NCBI GenBank assembly: GCA_016932135.1
Contig: JAFGDJ010000087.1
Location: 1 to 38,443 of the forward strand
Source of the DNA: Spirochaetales bacterium
GTDB lineage: Bacteria > Spirochaetota > Spirochaetia > JAFGDJ01
Length of the DNA stretch: 38,443 bases
Direction: 5' to 3'
The translations under genes and the position numbers were made by a program. Under the pieces are notes generated by a model that made no database searches, was not told the DNA's origin, and saw only the letters and a program-made list of their open reading frames with translations. Shown here piece after piece: positions 17,284 through 26,423 of the stretch (position 1 is the stretch's first letter; the number at the start of each line of letters is the position of its first letter).

Positions 17284-19761
17284 ATGAAACCTACCGACCT
17301 TCCGGTATATCAACAGAAACAGAAAATTCTCGATGCCCTGGCCCAATGCTCCGTGGTGGTGGTGGAAAGCCCCACCGGTTCCGGCAAGACTACCCAGCTT
17401 CCTCTGATCCTGAACGAGGCCGGATACGCCGAACGGGGGATCATCGGGGTAACCCAGCCCCGCAGAATCGCTGCTGTATCGGTGAGCCGGTATATAGCCA
17501 AGCAAATCGGCAGCCCTCTTGGAGGAACCGCCGGTTACAAAATACGCTTTGAAGACATTACCGGGCCGGAAACAAAGATAAAAATCATGACCGACGGCAT
17601 CCTCCTGCAGGAACTGAAGGCGGACCCGTCTTTAAGCCGGTACTCGGTGATTCTGGTAGACGAAGCTCATGAGAGAAGCCTCAACATCGATTTCATTCTG
17701 GGACTCCTGAAACGCATCCTGGCGGCCAGGCCAGACTTCAAGGTCATTGTCTCCTCGGCCACCATAAACGCCGAGGTTTTCGCCGACTATTTCGAGAACA
17801 GCCGGGTAATCCGCATCGATACCCCGGTGTACCCCATTGAAACCCTCTACATGCCCCCGGTTCCAGAAAAAGACGAGGAAGCCCTGTACGGCAAGATCTT
17901 CGAGATCGTTCAGGCCAGGGTACGGAAGCAGACTGCCGGAGATATCCTGATATTTCTATCCGGGGAAAAACAGATCAAGGACTGTATTCAGCGGCTTTCC
18001 TTCTCTTCCGTCAGGGAAAACCTCCATATCCTCCCCCTGTACGGCCGCCTGGGCTGGGAAGAACAGGAAAGAGTGTTCGACCCCCCGCCCAAGGGGAAAA
18101 TAAAGGTAGTGGTGTCCACCAACATTGCCGAAACCAGCGTTACCATCGACGGCATTTCCGCAGTGATCGATTCGGGAAACGCCAAGATAAACAATTACAA
18201 CCCGGTGACCTTCACCGAGTCCCTCACCGAAAATCCCGTTTCCCGGGCTTCCTGCAACCAGAGAAAAGGCCGGTCGGGAAGAACGGAACCGGGGACCTGC
18301 TACCGGCTCTATACCCGGCAGGATTTCGAAGGAAGACCTTTATACACCACGGAAGAGATCTACCGGACCGATCTTTCGGAGGTGGTACTGCGGATGGCGG
18401 AGCTGGGGATAACGGATTTCGAGACCTTCGATTTCATCTCCTCCCCGGGGCGTAAAGGGATTATCGGGGCGGTGGAAACCCTGTATCTTCTGCAGGCCTT
18501 GGAAAACGATCGAAGCCTTTCGACGGTGGGAAAACTTATGGCGGCCTTTCCCCTCCTGCCCCGGTTGTCACGAATGATCGTGGAAGCCTTGCGGTCCTAC
18601 CCCGAGGTCACGGAAGAGACCGTCACAGCGGCGGCCTTTCTATCCACCAACTCTCCCTTCCTCCTGCCCCAGGGGGAGGAACTGGAAGCCCGAAAGGCTC
18701 ACCATACCTTCCGGGATTCGCAGGGGGATTTTGTTTCTTACCTGACCCTGCTCTCTCGCTTTACCGCTCAGAAAAATCAGAAACAAAAGGAAGAATTCTG
18801 CGAAACCTATTATCTGGACCTCCGGACCATGGTGGAAATCCTCAATGTTCGGGAACAGCTTCTGGAAATTGTACACGAATTAGGATACGCGGTTAGTTCC
18901 GGAGGCCGAAAAAAAGACTACCTCTGCGCGGTAGCCGCGGGGCTGATTCAGTTTGTCTGTGTCCGGAGCGGCCGGGGAATCTATAAAAGCCTTCGGGCGG
19001 ATCGAATCCATATCCACCCCGGCTCCGTGATGTTCCGGGAAAACCCGCAGTATATCGTTGCGGGAGAACTGGTGCGAACATCCCGGATGTTCGCCCGGTC
19101 GGTATCCCCCTTGAAAAGGGAATGGCTTCCCGAGATTTCTACGGACCTGGCCGCGGCGTTGCTTCCCTCCGGCGAGAGGGATTTAAGCCCCCGGGAGAAG
19201 AAGGAAAAACGGGATACCACCAACCGGATAAAAATCGGCGGGGTTTTTTTCGATATCCACCCGTTGAAGGGAAAGAAACTGGTTATCCTCCCCTGGGAAC
19301 AGCTGCAACCGGTTCTTCCGGCTCTGTCAAGGCAGAATCTTTCCATGTATCGCAAGCTTAAGGGGAAAATAATCTACGGAGAGTACAATATTCTCTCCGG
19401 GTACCGCCTTTCCGGTATCCTGAAGGTGGCTCAGCACCTGAGGATGCCCGACGGTCCCATTCCCACCCCTCCGGAGGGTAACTTTGCTTCCCCCCAGGAT
19501 CTGGAAAGCCTATTAACCCACCTGGAAAAGCTCCTGACCCTGTGTTCAGGCAAGAAGAAAAAACACTCTCTAGGATTTCTCACTCTGGACGGAGACGGCC
19601 GGAGTATCTATTGGTTCACCTGCCAGAAGAGTTTTCATACCGCCGTGGAGCGCAGCCTCGGAAGCTTGGAATACCTCTCCGACGACCTGGATATTCAGCG
19701 GAATAAAGACGATCTCTCCGCCGTGAACGGCATGTATCGTTACCTCACCTCACTCCTGTGA
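17284..19761 (+). CDS. hrpA: DEAH-box ATP-dependent RNA helicase (HrpA-like)
   Basis: ESPTGSGKTTQLPLIL, TQPRRIAAVSV, LVDEAHERSLNIDF, SSATINAEVFADYF, STNIAETSVTIDGI, QRKGRSGRTEPGTCYRLYT. Confidence 0.9.
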   Translation: MKPTDLPVYQQKQKILDALAQCSVVVVESPTGSGKTTQLPLILNEAGYAERGIIGVTQPRRIAAVSVSRYIAKQIGSPLGGTAGYKIRFEDITGPETKIKIMTDGILLQELKADPSLSRYSVILVDEAHERSLNIDFILGLLKRILAARPDFKVIVSSATINAEVFADYFENSRVIRIDTPVYPIETLYMPPVPEKDEEALYGKIFEIVQARVRKQTAGDILIFLSGEKQIKDCIQRLSFSSVRENLHILPLYGRLGWEEQERVFDPPPKGKIKVVVSTNIAETSVTIDGISAVIDSGNAKINNYNPVTFTESLTENPVSRASCNQRKGRSGRTEPGTCYRLYTRQDFEGRPLYTTEEIYRTDLSEVVLRMAELGITDFETFDFISSPGRKGIIGAVETLYLLQALENDRSLSTVGKLMAAFPLLPRLSRMIVEALRSYPEVTEETVTAAAFLSTNSPFLLPQGEELEARKAHHTFRDSQGDFVSYLTLLSRFTAQKNQKQKEEFCETYYLDLRTMVEILNVREQLLEIVHELGYAVSSGGRKKDYLCAVAAGLIQFVCVRSGRGIYKSLRADRIHIHPGSVMFRENPQYIVAGELVRTSRMFARSVSPLKREWLPEISTDLAAALLPSGERDLSPREKKEKRDTTNRIKIGGVFFDIHPLKGKKLVILPWEQLQPVLPALSRQNLSMYRKLKGKIIYGEYNILSGYRLSGILKVAQHLRMPDGPIPTPPEGNFASPQDLESLLTHLEKLLTLCSGKKKKHSLGFLTLDGDGRSIYWFTCQKSFHTAVERSLGSLEYLSDDLDIQRNKDDLSAVNGMYRYLTSLL

Positions 19762-19767
19762 GGTGAG
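19744..19767. repeat. Perfect inverted repeat CTCACCTCAC-tcct-GTGAGGTGAG at the convergent hrpA/aroB 3' overlap
   Basis: 10-bp arms, 4-nt loop, directly read; contains both stop codons. Confidence 0.9.
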
Positions 19768-20787
19768 AATCTCCTGAATCTCCGCCAGCCGGACGGCTTG
19801 GAAGAAGGTCTCTTCCGGTCCCCGCTGCAACACCACTCGCAGTTCCCCGGCGCGGTTTTTCTTATCGTGTTTCAAGGCCTGTAAAAAGTCCTCCAGCTTG
19901 TCAGGTGGAACGCGGAAATCCACATCAAACCCGTAGGACTGCAGCAGATCCTTCGCCCGCTGAAGATAGGCTGGATCGGTGATTCCCAAACGTCTCCCCA
20001 GCCTTAAGGCCTGGATCATGCCCCAGGCCACGGCTCTGCCATGGGTCCAGGAACCGAAGCCTTGGGAAGATTCCAGGGCGTGGGCGAAGGTGTGCCCCAG
20101 ATTGAGATGCCCCCGGATACCTTTTTCCTCCGGGTCCCGGGTAATATATCCGGATTTTATTACCACCGATCGGTCAATAATTTCCTTCAGGACCTCCGGT
20201 TTCCGGTCCAGGACGTCCTTCCGCCGATTCTCCAGAAGACGCAGGAGACCCTCTTCACCCAGAAAGGCGTATTTTATCACCTCCGCAAGACCGGTAATAT
20301 ATTCACCCTCCGGCAGGGTATCCAGCAGTCCGGTATGTATCCGGATTTCTTCGGCCGGGTAAAAGCTCCCGGTTAAATTTTTATATCCCTCAAAATCTAC
20401 CCCGGTTTTTCCCCCCACGGCGGCATCCACCATGGCCAGGAGGGTTGTGGGAATGAGAATCAGCCGGCACCCCCGCATATACAATGAAGCGGCCAGAGCC
20501 GCCATATCACAGATCACCCCCCCTCCGAAGCCTATCAAAAAGGAATCTCTGGAAAGGTTCGTTTTTACCGCATGCCGGAGAATCTTTTCTACCGAGGCAA
20601 GGGTCTTCTCCGATTCTCCCGGAGGCAGAACCACCTCCTCCTCGCTGAAGGCGGTATGAAGGAGGCCCCTGGTATGGGTATCGAAAACTACAAGTTTCCG
20701 TCCCTGAGCCGAAAGAAGGGTATCCTCAGGACAATGGTAGATTTTACATATTTTAACGTCCGGTTGGAATCTAAGCTCTTGAATCAT
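19750..20787 (-). CDS. aroB: 3-dehydroquinate synthase
   Basis: DSFLIGFGGGVICDMAALAASLYMRGCRLILIPTTLLAMVDAAVGGKTGVDFEGYKNLTGSFY; LNLGHTFAHALE. Confidence 0.95.
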   Translation of the reverse strand: MIQELRFQPDVKICKIYHCPEDTLLSAQGRKLVVFDTHTRGLLHTAFSEEEVVLPPGESEKTLASVEKILRHAVKTNLSRDSFLIGFGGGVICDMAALAASLYMRGCRLILIPTTLLAMVDAAVGGKTGVDFEGYKNLTGSFYPAEEIRIHTGLLDTLPEGEYITGLAEVIKYAFLGEEGLLRLLENRRKDVLDRKPEVLKEIIDRSVVIKSGYITRDPEEKGIRGHLNLGHTFAHALESSQGFGSWTHGRAVAWGMIQALRLGRRLGITDPAYLQRAKDLLQSYGFDVDFRVPPDKLEDFLQALKHDKKNRAGELRVVLQRGPEETFFQAVRLAEIQEILTSQE

Positions 20788-20795
20788 AGGGGGGA

Positions 20796-20824
20796 ACTAT
20801 ATCATCAATAAAAAGACACGTCGA
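20796..20824 (-). promoter_or_regulatory. Predicted aroB promoter TCGACG - 17 bp - TATAGT, 8 nt before ATG
   Basis: Minus strand 20824-20819 and 20801-20796; TCCCCCCT then ATG 20787, no Shine-Dalgarno. Confidence 0.5.
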
Positions 20825-20911
20825 CACCTGAAATACAAGGAACGGCGGGGCGAATTGCCGCTTTCGGCAGTCGAAAGTCCAGGGTAATGCGTTGGCTCTT
20901 TTGTAAGGGGT

Positions 20912-21205
20912 CTAGACGCGTCCGATGCTGTGGATCATTTCCTTGACAAAAGGGTCGTCGATGGAATAAATCCTTTTGTTTCCCTGCACCGTCGAGGTGA
21001 CGATACCCTTGTTTTTCAGGACCGCCAGATGCTGAGAAACCACCGGTTGAGACTGATCAAGACACTGCCACAGTTCGGTAACGCAGGCTTTTTCCTTCTC
21101 AATAAGGCAGAGGAGCTTCAACCTGACCGGGTGGCCGCAGACTTTGAGTTTCTCAGCGAAATCATCAATAACGGAATCGGAACATTCGGTTTTTCTATTC
21201 ATCAC
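20912..21205 (-). CDS. ArsR/SmtB-family HTH transcriptional regulator
   Basis: LKVCGHPVRLKLLCLIEKEKACVTELWQCLDQSQPVVSQHLAVLKNKGIVTSTVQGNKRIYSI, classic ArsR winged helix. Confidence 0.9.
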   Translation of the reverse strand: MMNRKTECSDSVIDDFAEKLKVCGHPVRLKLLCLIEKEKACVTELWQCLDQSQPVVSQHLAVLKNKGIVTSTVQGNKRIYSIDDPFVKEMIHSIGRV

Positions 21206-21245
21206 GTTTCAAGAGTACAGGGTTTCGCTTTTTTAATCAAGAGAA

Positions 21246-21265
21246 ATACTATATATGAATAGTAT
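21246..21265. promoter_or_regulatory. Inverted repeat ATACTAT-N6-ATAGTAT upstream of arsR (candidate operator)
   Basis: Perfect 7-bp arms; contains TATATGAA resembling ArsR/SmtB operator half-sites. Confidence 0.5.
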
Positions 21266-21326
21266 GAAAACAACACTTTTTTCACCGGGGAACCTCCCCT
21301 TTTTTGCGAAGAATCCGGTCAAGGTA

Positions 21327-21355
21327 ATGACAGGAGGTCCGGTTTTTTCTATACT
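21327..21355 (+). promoter_or_regulatory. Predicted dapL promoter ATGACA - 17 bp - TATACT
   Basis: Read directly; CGGAGTGAAGG RBS follows before ATG 21389. Confidence 0.5.
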
Positions 21356-21388
21356 TCCCGAAAGAAAATCCATAATACGGAGTGAAGG

Positions 21389-22615
21389 ATGATCAAGTCC
21401 AACGAACACTATGCCAAATTAAAGACTTCCTACTTTTTCTCGGATATCAACCGCCGGGTGGCGGATTACCAGAAGGAGAACCCGGGGAAAGATATCATAA
21501 AAATGGGGATCGGCGACGTTACCCGCCCCCTGCCGGAGGCCTGTATAAAGGCCTTTCATCAAGCGACGGACGAAATGGCCGCCGGGAAAACCTTCCGGGG
21601 TTACGGACCCGAGCAGGGCTACCCCTTTCTCCGGGAAGCTATCGCGCAGCATGATTTTATCCGCCGGGGCGTGCCGATGAAGGCCCAGGAGATCTACGTC
21701 AGCGACGGGAGCAAATGCGATACCGGCAACTTCCAGGAAATCTTCTCCTTCCATACCCGGGTGGGGGTTCCCGATCCGGTCTACCCGGTGTACGTGGACA
21801 CCCATGTCATGGCCGGACGGACCGGAGACTGGAAGAACGGCCGGTACGAAGGACTGTACTACTTCGACGGCACGGTGGAAAACGGTTTCGTTCCGGACCC
21901 GCCGGAGGAAGGGCTGGATCTGATTTATCTCTGCTTCCCCAACAACCCCACCGGGGCCGTGGCCAGCCGGGAACAGCTGGGAAAATGGGTGCGATACGCC
22001 GAAAAACACGGTTCCCTTATTCTTTTCGACGCGGCCTATGAAGCCTTTATCCGGGACGACCGTCTGCCCCGGTCGATCTTCGAGATTCCCGGAGCGAGAA
22101 ACCACGCGGTGGAATTCCGAAGTTTCTCCAAGACCGCCGGGTTCACCGGCACCCGGTGCGCCTACGCGGTGATCCCCGAAGAATGCCGGATCGAGGGACC
22201 CGACGGGAAAACCCTGCAGGCAGGGGATCTCTGGATCCGCCGTCAGACCACGAAATTCAACGGGGTCTCCTACCCCGTCCAGCGGGCCGCCGAGGCGGTA
22301 TACAGCCCCGAAGGGCTCCGGCAGACCCGGGAGCTGACGGACTATTATCTCGCCAATGCCCGGGTCATCCGGGATACCATGACCTCTTTAGGTTTTACCT
22401 GCACCGGGGGAGAGAACGCACCGTACATCTGGATCAAAACCTCCGGTAATTCCTGGGAGTTCTTCGATTTTCTCCTGCGGCGGGCCCAGGTGGTCTGTAC
22501 ACCGGGCAGCGGGTTCGGTTCCCGGGGGGAAGGATACATCCGCTTAAGCGCCTTCAACGATGCCGAACGGGTCAGGGAAGCCATGGAGCGGATCACCGCC
22601 GCCTTGTCGGTGTAA
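21389..22615 (+). CDS. dapL: LL-diaminopimelate aminotransferase
   Basis: YFFSDINRRVADYQKENPGKDIIKMGIGDVTRPLP; YVSDGSKCDTGNFQEIF; CFPNNPTGAVA; EFRSFSKTAGFTGTRCAYAVIP. Confidence 0.92.
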   Translation: MIKSNEHYAKLKTSYFFSDINRRVADYQKENPGKDIIKMGIGDVTRPLPEACIKAFHQATDEMAAGKTFRGYGPEQGYPFLREAIAQHDFIRRGVPMKAQEIYVSDGSKCDTGNFQEIFSFHTRVGVPDPVYPVYVDTHVMAGRTGDWKNGRYEGLYYFDGTVENGFVPDPPEEGLDLIYLCFPNNPTGAVASREQLGKWVRYAEKHGSLILFDAAYEAFIRDDRLPRSIFEIPGARNHAVEFRSFSKTAGFTGTRCAYAVIPEECRIEGPDGKTLQAGDLWIRRQTTKFNGVSYPVQRAAEAVYSPEGLRQTRELTDYYLANARVIRDTMTSLGFTCTGGENAPYIWIKTSGNSWEFFDFLLRRAQVVCTPGSGFGSRGEGYIRLSAFNDAERVREAMERITAALSV

Positions 22616-22620
22616 CGGCC

Positions 22621-24441
22621 ATGGAAGACCACCGGATGGGCGACCAGCTACTACCCCGCAGGCTTCCGGACAGGAAGGACCTGGATGAGGCTTTTACCGG
22701 GATGATCCTGTCCGCTTCGGGCTGGCGAAAGGTTTTCGCCCCCTCCGGGCGGGAAGAAGACACCGACGGCCGGCTCAAGCCACCGGACGCCGTCCTGGCC
22801 GCGGCGGCGGGGGCGGTCTTCGGCCGACTCCTGGCGGCGGAAGGCTCCCGGCCGGTCTGTGCCCTGGGGACCGACACCCGGCCGACGGGGCCGACCCTGG
22901 CGGAGATCCTCGGCCGGAGCCTCTCGGCCGCCGGCCTCCAGGTGCGTTACCTCGGCCCGGTGGCGGCCCCGGAGATCATGGCCTGCGCCGGCCGGGACCC
23001 GGAGGTTTCCAGCTTCCTCTATGTCAGCGCCAGCCACAACCCGGTGGGGCATAACGGGTTCAAATTCGGCTTATCCGACGGCGGCGTGCTGGGGGGAAAG
23101 GCCGCCGAGGAACTCATCGAAGCCTTCAAAAGCCTCTGGTTCGACACGGAAGCCCTGGAACAAAGCCTCGCGGCCGCCGTTTCCACCGACCGCGCCCTGT
23201 GGACTTCGCTGGTAAAGGAGTCGGCGCTCTGGAAGAAAGCCTCATTTTCAGCGTATTACGCCTTAACCCGGGAAGTGGTTTCCGGCAGCGCCGACCCGGC
23301 GGTACAGGAAGCCTTCTTTACCTCCCTCAAGAAGGCGGGAAAGCCTCTGGCCTGCCTGGCGGACTTCAACGGCAGCGCCAGAACCACCACCTTGGATCGC
23401 GAGATCCTCGCCGAAGCCGGGGTTACTCTCTACACCATGAACGACCGTCCCGGGGATATTGCCCACCGCATCGTTCCCGAAGGGGAATCCCTCATACCCT
23501 GCATGGAAGAGCTGGAACGCCTCTACGGCGAGGACAAAAGCTGCCTTTTCGGCTACATGCCGGACAACGACGGGGACCGGGGAAACCTGGTGTATCTGGA
23601 TACCGGCTGCAGCAAAGCGAAGATCGTGGAAGCCCAGGAGGTTTTCGCTCTGGCGGTCTACGCCGAACTCCTGTCGGAAGGAAAAAATTTTGAAACCGGG
23701 GAAGAAGGAAAACTTGCGGTGGTGGTCAACGGCCCCACCTCCCGGAGGATAGAACGGATCGCCGATGCCTTAGGGGTTCGGGTTTTCCGCTGTGAAGTGG
23801 GAGAAGCCAACGTGGTGGAACTGGCCAGGAAAAAGCGCACCGAAGGATACCGGGTGAGGATTCTCGGAGAAGGTTCCAACGGGGGGAACATCACCCACCC
23901 CTCTTCGGTACGGGACCCGGTGAACACCGTCTTTTCCCTGCTGAAACTGCTCCTTTTGAAATCCGGCTCCGCCGAACCCTTCGCCGATATCCGGGCGATT
24001 CTTGCCTCCCTGCCGGCCTTTACCACCACGGGGGCCTACGAAGAGGGAGCGAAGATCCGCATCAAGACCCGGGACCAGGGCGCTCTGAAGGCTGCCTGGG
24101 AAGAAATCTTTCTCCGGGACTGGGAAAGAAAAAAGCAGGCTCTGGAAAGGAATTGGGGCATCACCGGCTGGGAAGAGGTGAACTACGAGGGTATTGAAGA
24201 AAAAAGGGGCTTTGGTCCGGCCTGCCGCTCCGGTCGGCAGAAGGGGGGACTCACCATGCTCCTCAAAAGCCCATCGAAGGAAATCCTGGCCTTCCTCTGG
24301 ATGCGGGGATCCGGCACCGAGCCGGTCTTCCGGATTCTGGTGGATGTGGAAGGGGATAACGTCATACTCCACGATGAACTTTTAGCCTGGCACCGGGCAA
24401 TGGTTCTGGAAGCCGACGACCTGGCGGGAAAGCTCGGTTAG
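22621..24441 (+). CDS. Phosphoglucomutase/phosphomannomutase family protein
   Basis: SASHNPVGHNGFKFGLSDGG (active-site Ser loop); GYMPDNDGDRGNLVYLD (metal-binding); LWMRGSGTEPVFRILVD (phosphate-binding). Confidence 0.88.
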   Translation: MEDHRMGDQLLPRRLPDRKDLDEAFTGMILSASGWRKVFAPSGREEDTDGRLKPPDAVLAAAAGAVFGRLLAAEGSRPVCALGTDTRPTGPTLAEILGRSLSAAGLQVRYLGPVAAPEIMACAGRDPEVSSFLYVSASHNPVGHNGFKFGLSDGGVLGGKAAEELIEAFKSLWFDTEALEQSLAAAVSTDRALWTSLVKESALWKKASFSAYYALTREVVSGSADPAVQEAFFTSLKKAGKPLACLADFNGSARTTTLDREILAEAGVTLYTMNDRPGDIAHRIVPEGESLIPCMEELERLYGEDKSCLFGYMPDNDGDRGNLVYLDTGCSKAKIVEAQEVFALAVYAELLSEGKNFETGEEGKLAVVVNGPTSRRIERIADALGVRVFRCEVGEANVVELARKKRTEGYRVRILGEGSNGGNITHPSSVRDPVNTVFSLLKLLLLKSGSAEPFADIRAILASLPAFTTTGAYEEGAKIRIKTRDQGALKAAWEEIFLRDWERKKQALERNWGITGWEEVNYEGIEEKRGFGPACRSGRQKGGLTMLLKSPSKEILAFLWMRGSGTEPVFRILVDVEGDNVILHDELLAWHRAMVLEADDLAGKLG

Positions 24442-25289
24442 GTTAGACGGTACGAGCCGTCCTTTTCACCGACTAAAAAACCTTCCCTGGCCAGTACGGC
24501 CAGGCACTTTTCCAGGTCCGCCGGTGAAAAGCCTGAAGGAATTTCCAGGTCTTCGGGAAAGGCCCGGGGGTGTTTTCCCAGTTCCCGCAGGACCGCGCCG
24601 CGGAGCTGCCTGAAGGAGCCTTCAAAGGGCTTCTGCCGGCTGTAGGAGGTGCTCCTGCGGTTGGCGTTCCCGGTCTCCCGGGCCAGGAGGGTTCCGTAAT
24701 CCATCAGGGCGTTGTACCACCGGCGGGGGTCCGGCCGGTATAAGGCCTTCTCGTGGAGCGGCAGGATCTCTTCGTCCCGTACCTCAAGGCGGCCTGAAAA
24801 AAAGAAATGTATGAAGACCCGGCGAACATTGGTCTCGATAAAGAGTTCCGCTCTGTTGAAGGCGTAGACGGCAATGGATCTGGCGGTAGCCGGTCCGATC
24901 ATCGGGAGGGCTTCCAGTTCCTTCACCGTGGCGGGAAAGGGCTTTCCCGAAGAAACCATGGCCTCGGCAATGGACTTCAACGCCCTGGCCCGGCGGTTAT
25001 ACCCCAGCCCCTGCCACACCTCCAGCACATCCTTTAATGAAGCCGCCGCCAGGGAAGAAAAATCGGGAAATCGTTCCATGAAGACTTCCCACTTAGCTTC
25101 CACCCGGGGAACCTGGGTCTGCTGCAGCATCAGCTCCGATACCAGCACGGCATAGGGGCTTTCAGTTCTTCTCCAGGGCAGGTCCCTCCCCTCCCGACGG
25201 TAATAATCCAGAACGAGATTTTGAAATCGTTTAAGGATCGACGCGTCGGGAAACCCTCCGGAGAAATCACCGAAGGATTCTTCAACCAT
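24438..25289 (-). CDS. MutY-like HhH-GPD DNA glycosylase lacking the Fe-S cluster
   Basis: [68 protein letters not shown]; no cysteine motif after ALMDYGTLL. Confidence 0.82.
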   Translation of the reverse strand: MVEESFGDFSGGFPDASILKRFQNLVLDYYRREGRDLPWRRTESPYAVLVSELMLQQTQVPRVEAKWEVFMERFPDFSSLAAASLKDVLEVWQGLGYNRRARALKSIAEAMVSSGKPFPATVKELEALPMIGPATARSIAVYAFNRAELFIETNVRRVFIHFFFSGRLEVRDEEILPLHEKALYRPDPRRWYNALMDYGTLLARETGNANRRSTSYSRQKPFEGSFRQLRGAVLRELGKHPRAFPEDLEIPSGFSPADLEKCLAVLAREGFLVGEKDGSYRLT

Positions 25290-26331
25290 CTTTCTTTCGA
25301 GCCTCTTCGGCTTTCCGGCTGATCCGGTTCCAGATGCTCTGCAGACCCATGGCTTTTTTCATGGCCGTAACAGTCTCCCGGGCTTCCTCCCGCATCCTCA
25401 TGGTGCCGTCGTAGATCACCTGGTCCACGAAGCCCTTTCTTTCGGCGAATTCCCGGCGCCGGCCGCGCAGGGGTTCCAGAAAGGTATTGATGGCCAGGGC
25501 CAGTTTCTCCTTCACCTCCACGTCCCCCACGGCACCCCGGGTATACCGATCTTTCAAGTCGGCGACCTCCTCTTTGTCCGGGTTGAAAATGTCGTGGTAG
25601 ATGAATACCGGGTTCCCTTCCACCGTACCGGGGATATCCGCCCGGATCCGTTTTGGATCGGTATACATGCCCCGGACTTTCTTGTCCACGGTTTTCGCGT
25701 CATCCGAAAGGTAGATGGTGTTTCCCAGGGATTTGGACATCTTGGCGTTACCGTCGGTTCCCACCAAAGTGGGCACCTCGCCTACCAATACCTCGGGAAT
25801 GGGAAAGACTTCCCCGTAGAGGTTGTTGAACCGCTTGGCGATTTCCCGGGTCAGTTCCACATGGGATTCGTTGTCCTTTCCCACGGGGACCAGATGGGCC
25901 CGGGGCATCAGGATATCCGCCGCCTGCAATACCGGGTACCCCAAAAGTCCGAAGGGCATCTCCGAAAGATGGGCCGACCGGGCCATATCCTTTAAACTGG
26001 GGACTCTCTGCAGCCGGGGCACGGTGACCAGCATCTCAAAGATCAGGTTCATCTCGTAGACTTCGTGAATCGCCGACTGCAGGTAGATAACCGACTTGGC
26101 CGGGTCGATGCCGCAGGCCAGATAGTCCAGGACCATTTCGCGGGCATTGTCGGCGATGGTATCGATATCCTGTTTCTCCGGTTTGGTGGTCAGGGTATGC
26201 AGGTCCGCCAGGATAAAGAAACACTCATAGCTGTCCTGCAGCCGCACCCGGTTGGCCAGGGATCCGACATAATGCCCCAGGTGGAGTTTTCCCGTAGGCC
26301 GGTCCCCGGTTAAAATTCGTTTTCGTTCCAT
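25282..26331 (-). CDS. trpS: Tryptophanyl-tRNA synthetase
   Basis: [20 protein letters not shown] (HIGH-like) and [17 protein letters not shown] (KMSKS). Confidence 0.94.
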   Translation of the reverse strand: MERKRILTGDRPTGKLHLGHYVGSLANRVRLQDSYECFFILADLHTLTTKPEKQDIDTIADNAREMVLDYLACGIDPAKSVIYLQSAIHEVYEMNLIFEMLVTVPRLQRVPSLKDMARSAHLSEMPFGLLGYPVLQAADILMPRAHLVPVGKDNESHVELTREIAKRFNNLYGEVFPIPEVLVGEVPTLVGTDGNAKMSKSLGNTIYLSDDAKTVDKKVRGMYTDPKRIRADIPGTVEGNPVFIYHDIFNPDKEEVADLKDRYTRGAVGDVEVKEKLALAINTFLEPLRGRRREFAERKGFVDQVIYDGTMRMREEARETVTAMKKAMGLQSIWNRISRKAEEARKKDG

Positions 26332-26423
26332 TGGTTGTTCCGTTTTACCTAGTAAGCTGTGCCGCCCTGGCTTTCACCGGCGGCGGCCCTACTATACCCT
26401 TCTTAAAGCCCCCGGGGCAAGGG

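Noticed and set aside
20788-20911. Possible small RNA in the arsR-aroB gap (TGCCG-cttt-CGGCA hairpin)
   Set aside because: Only a 5-bp stem, no recognisable RNA family and no terminator T-run; insufficient evidence.
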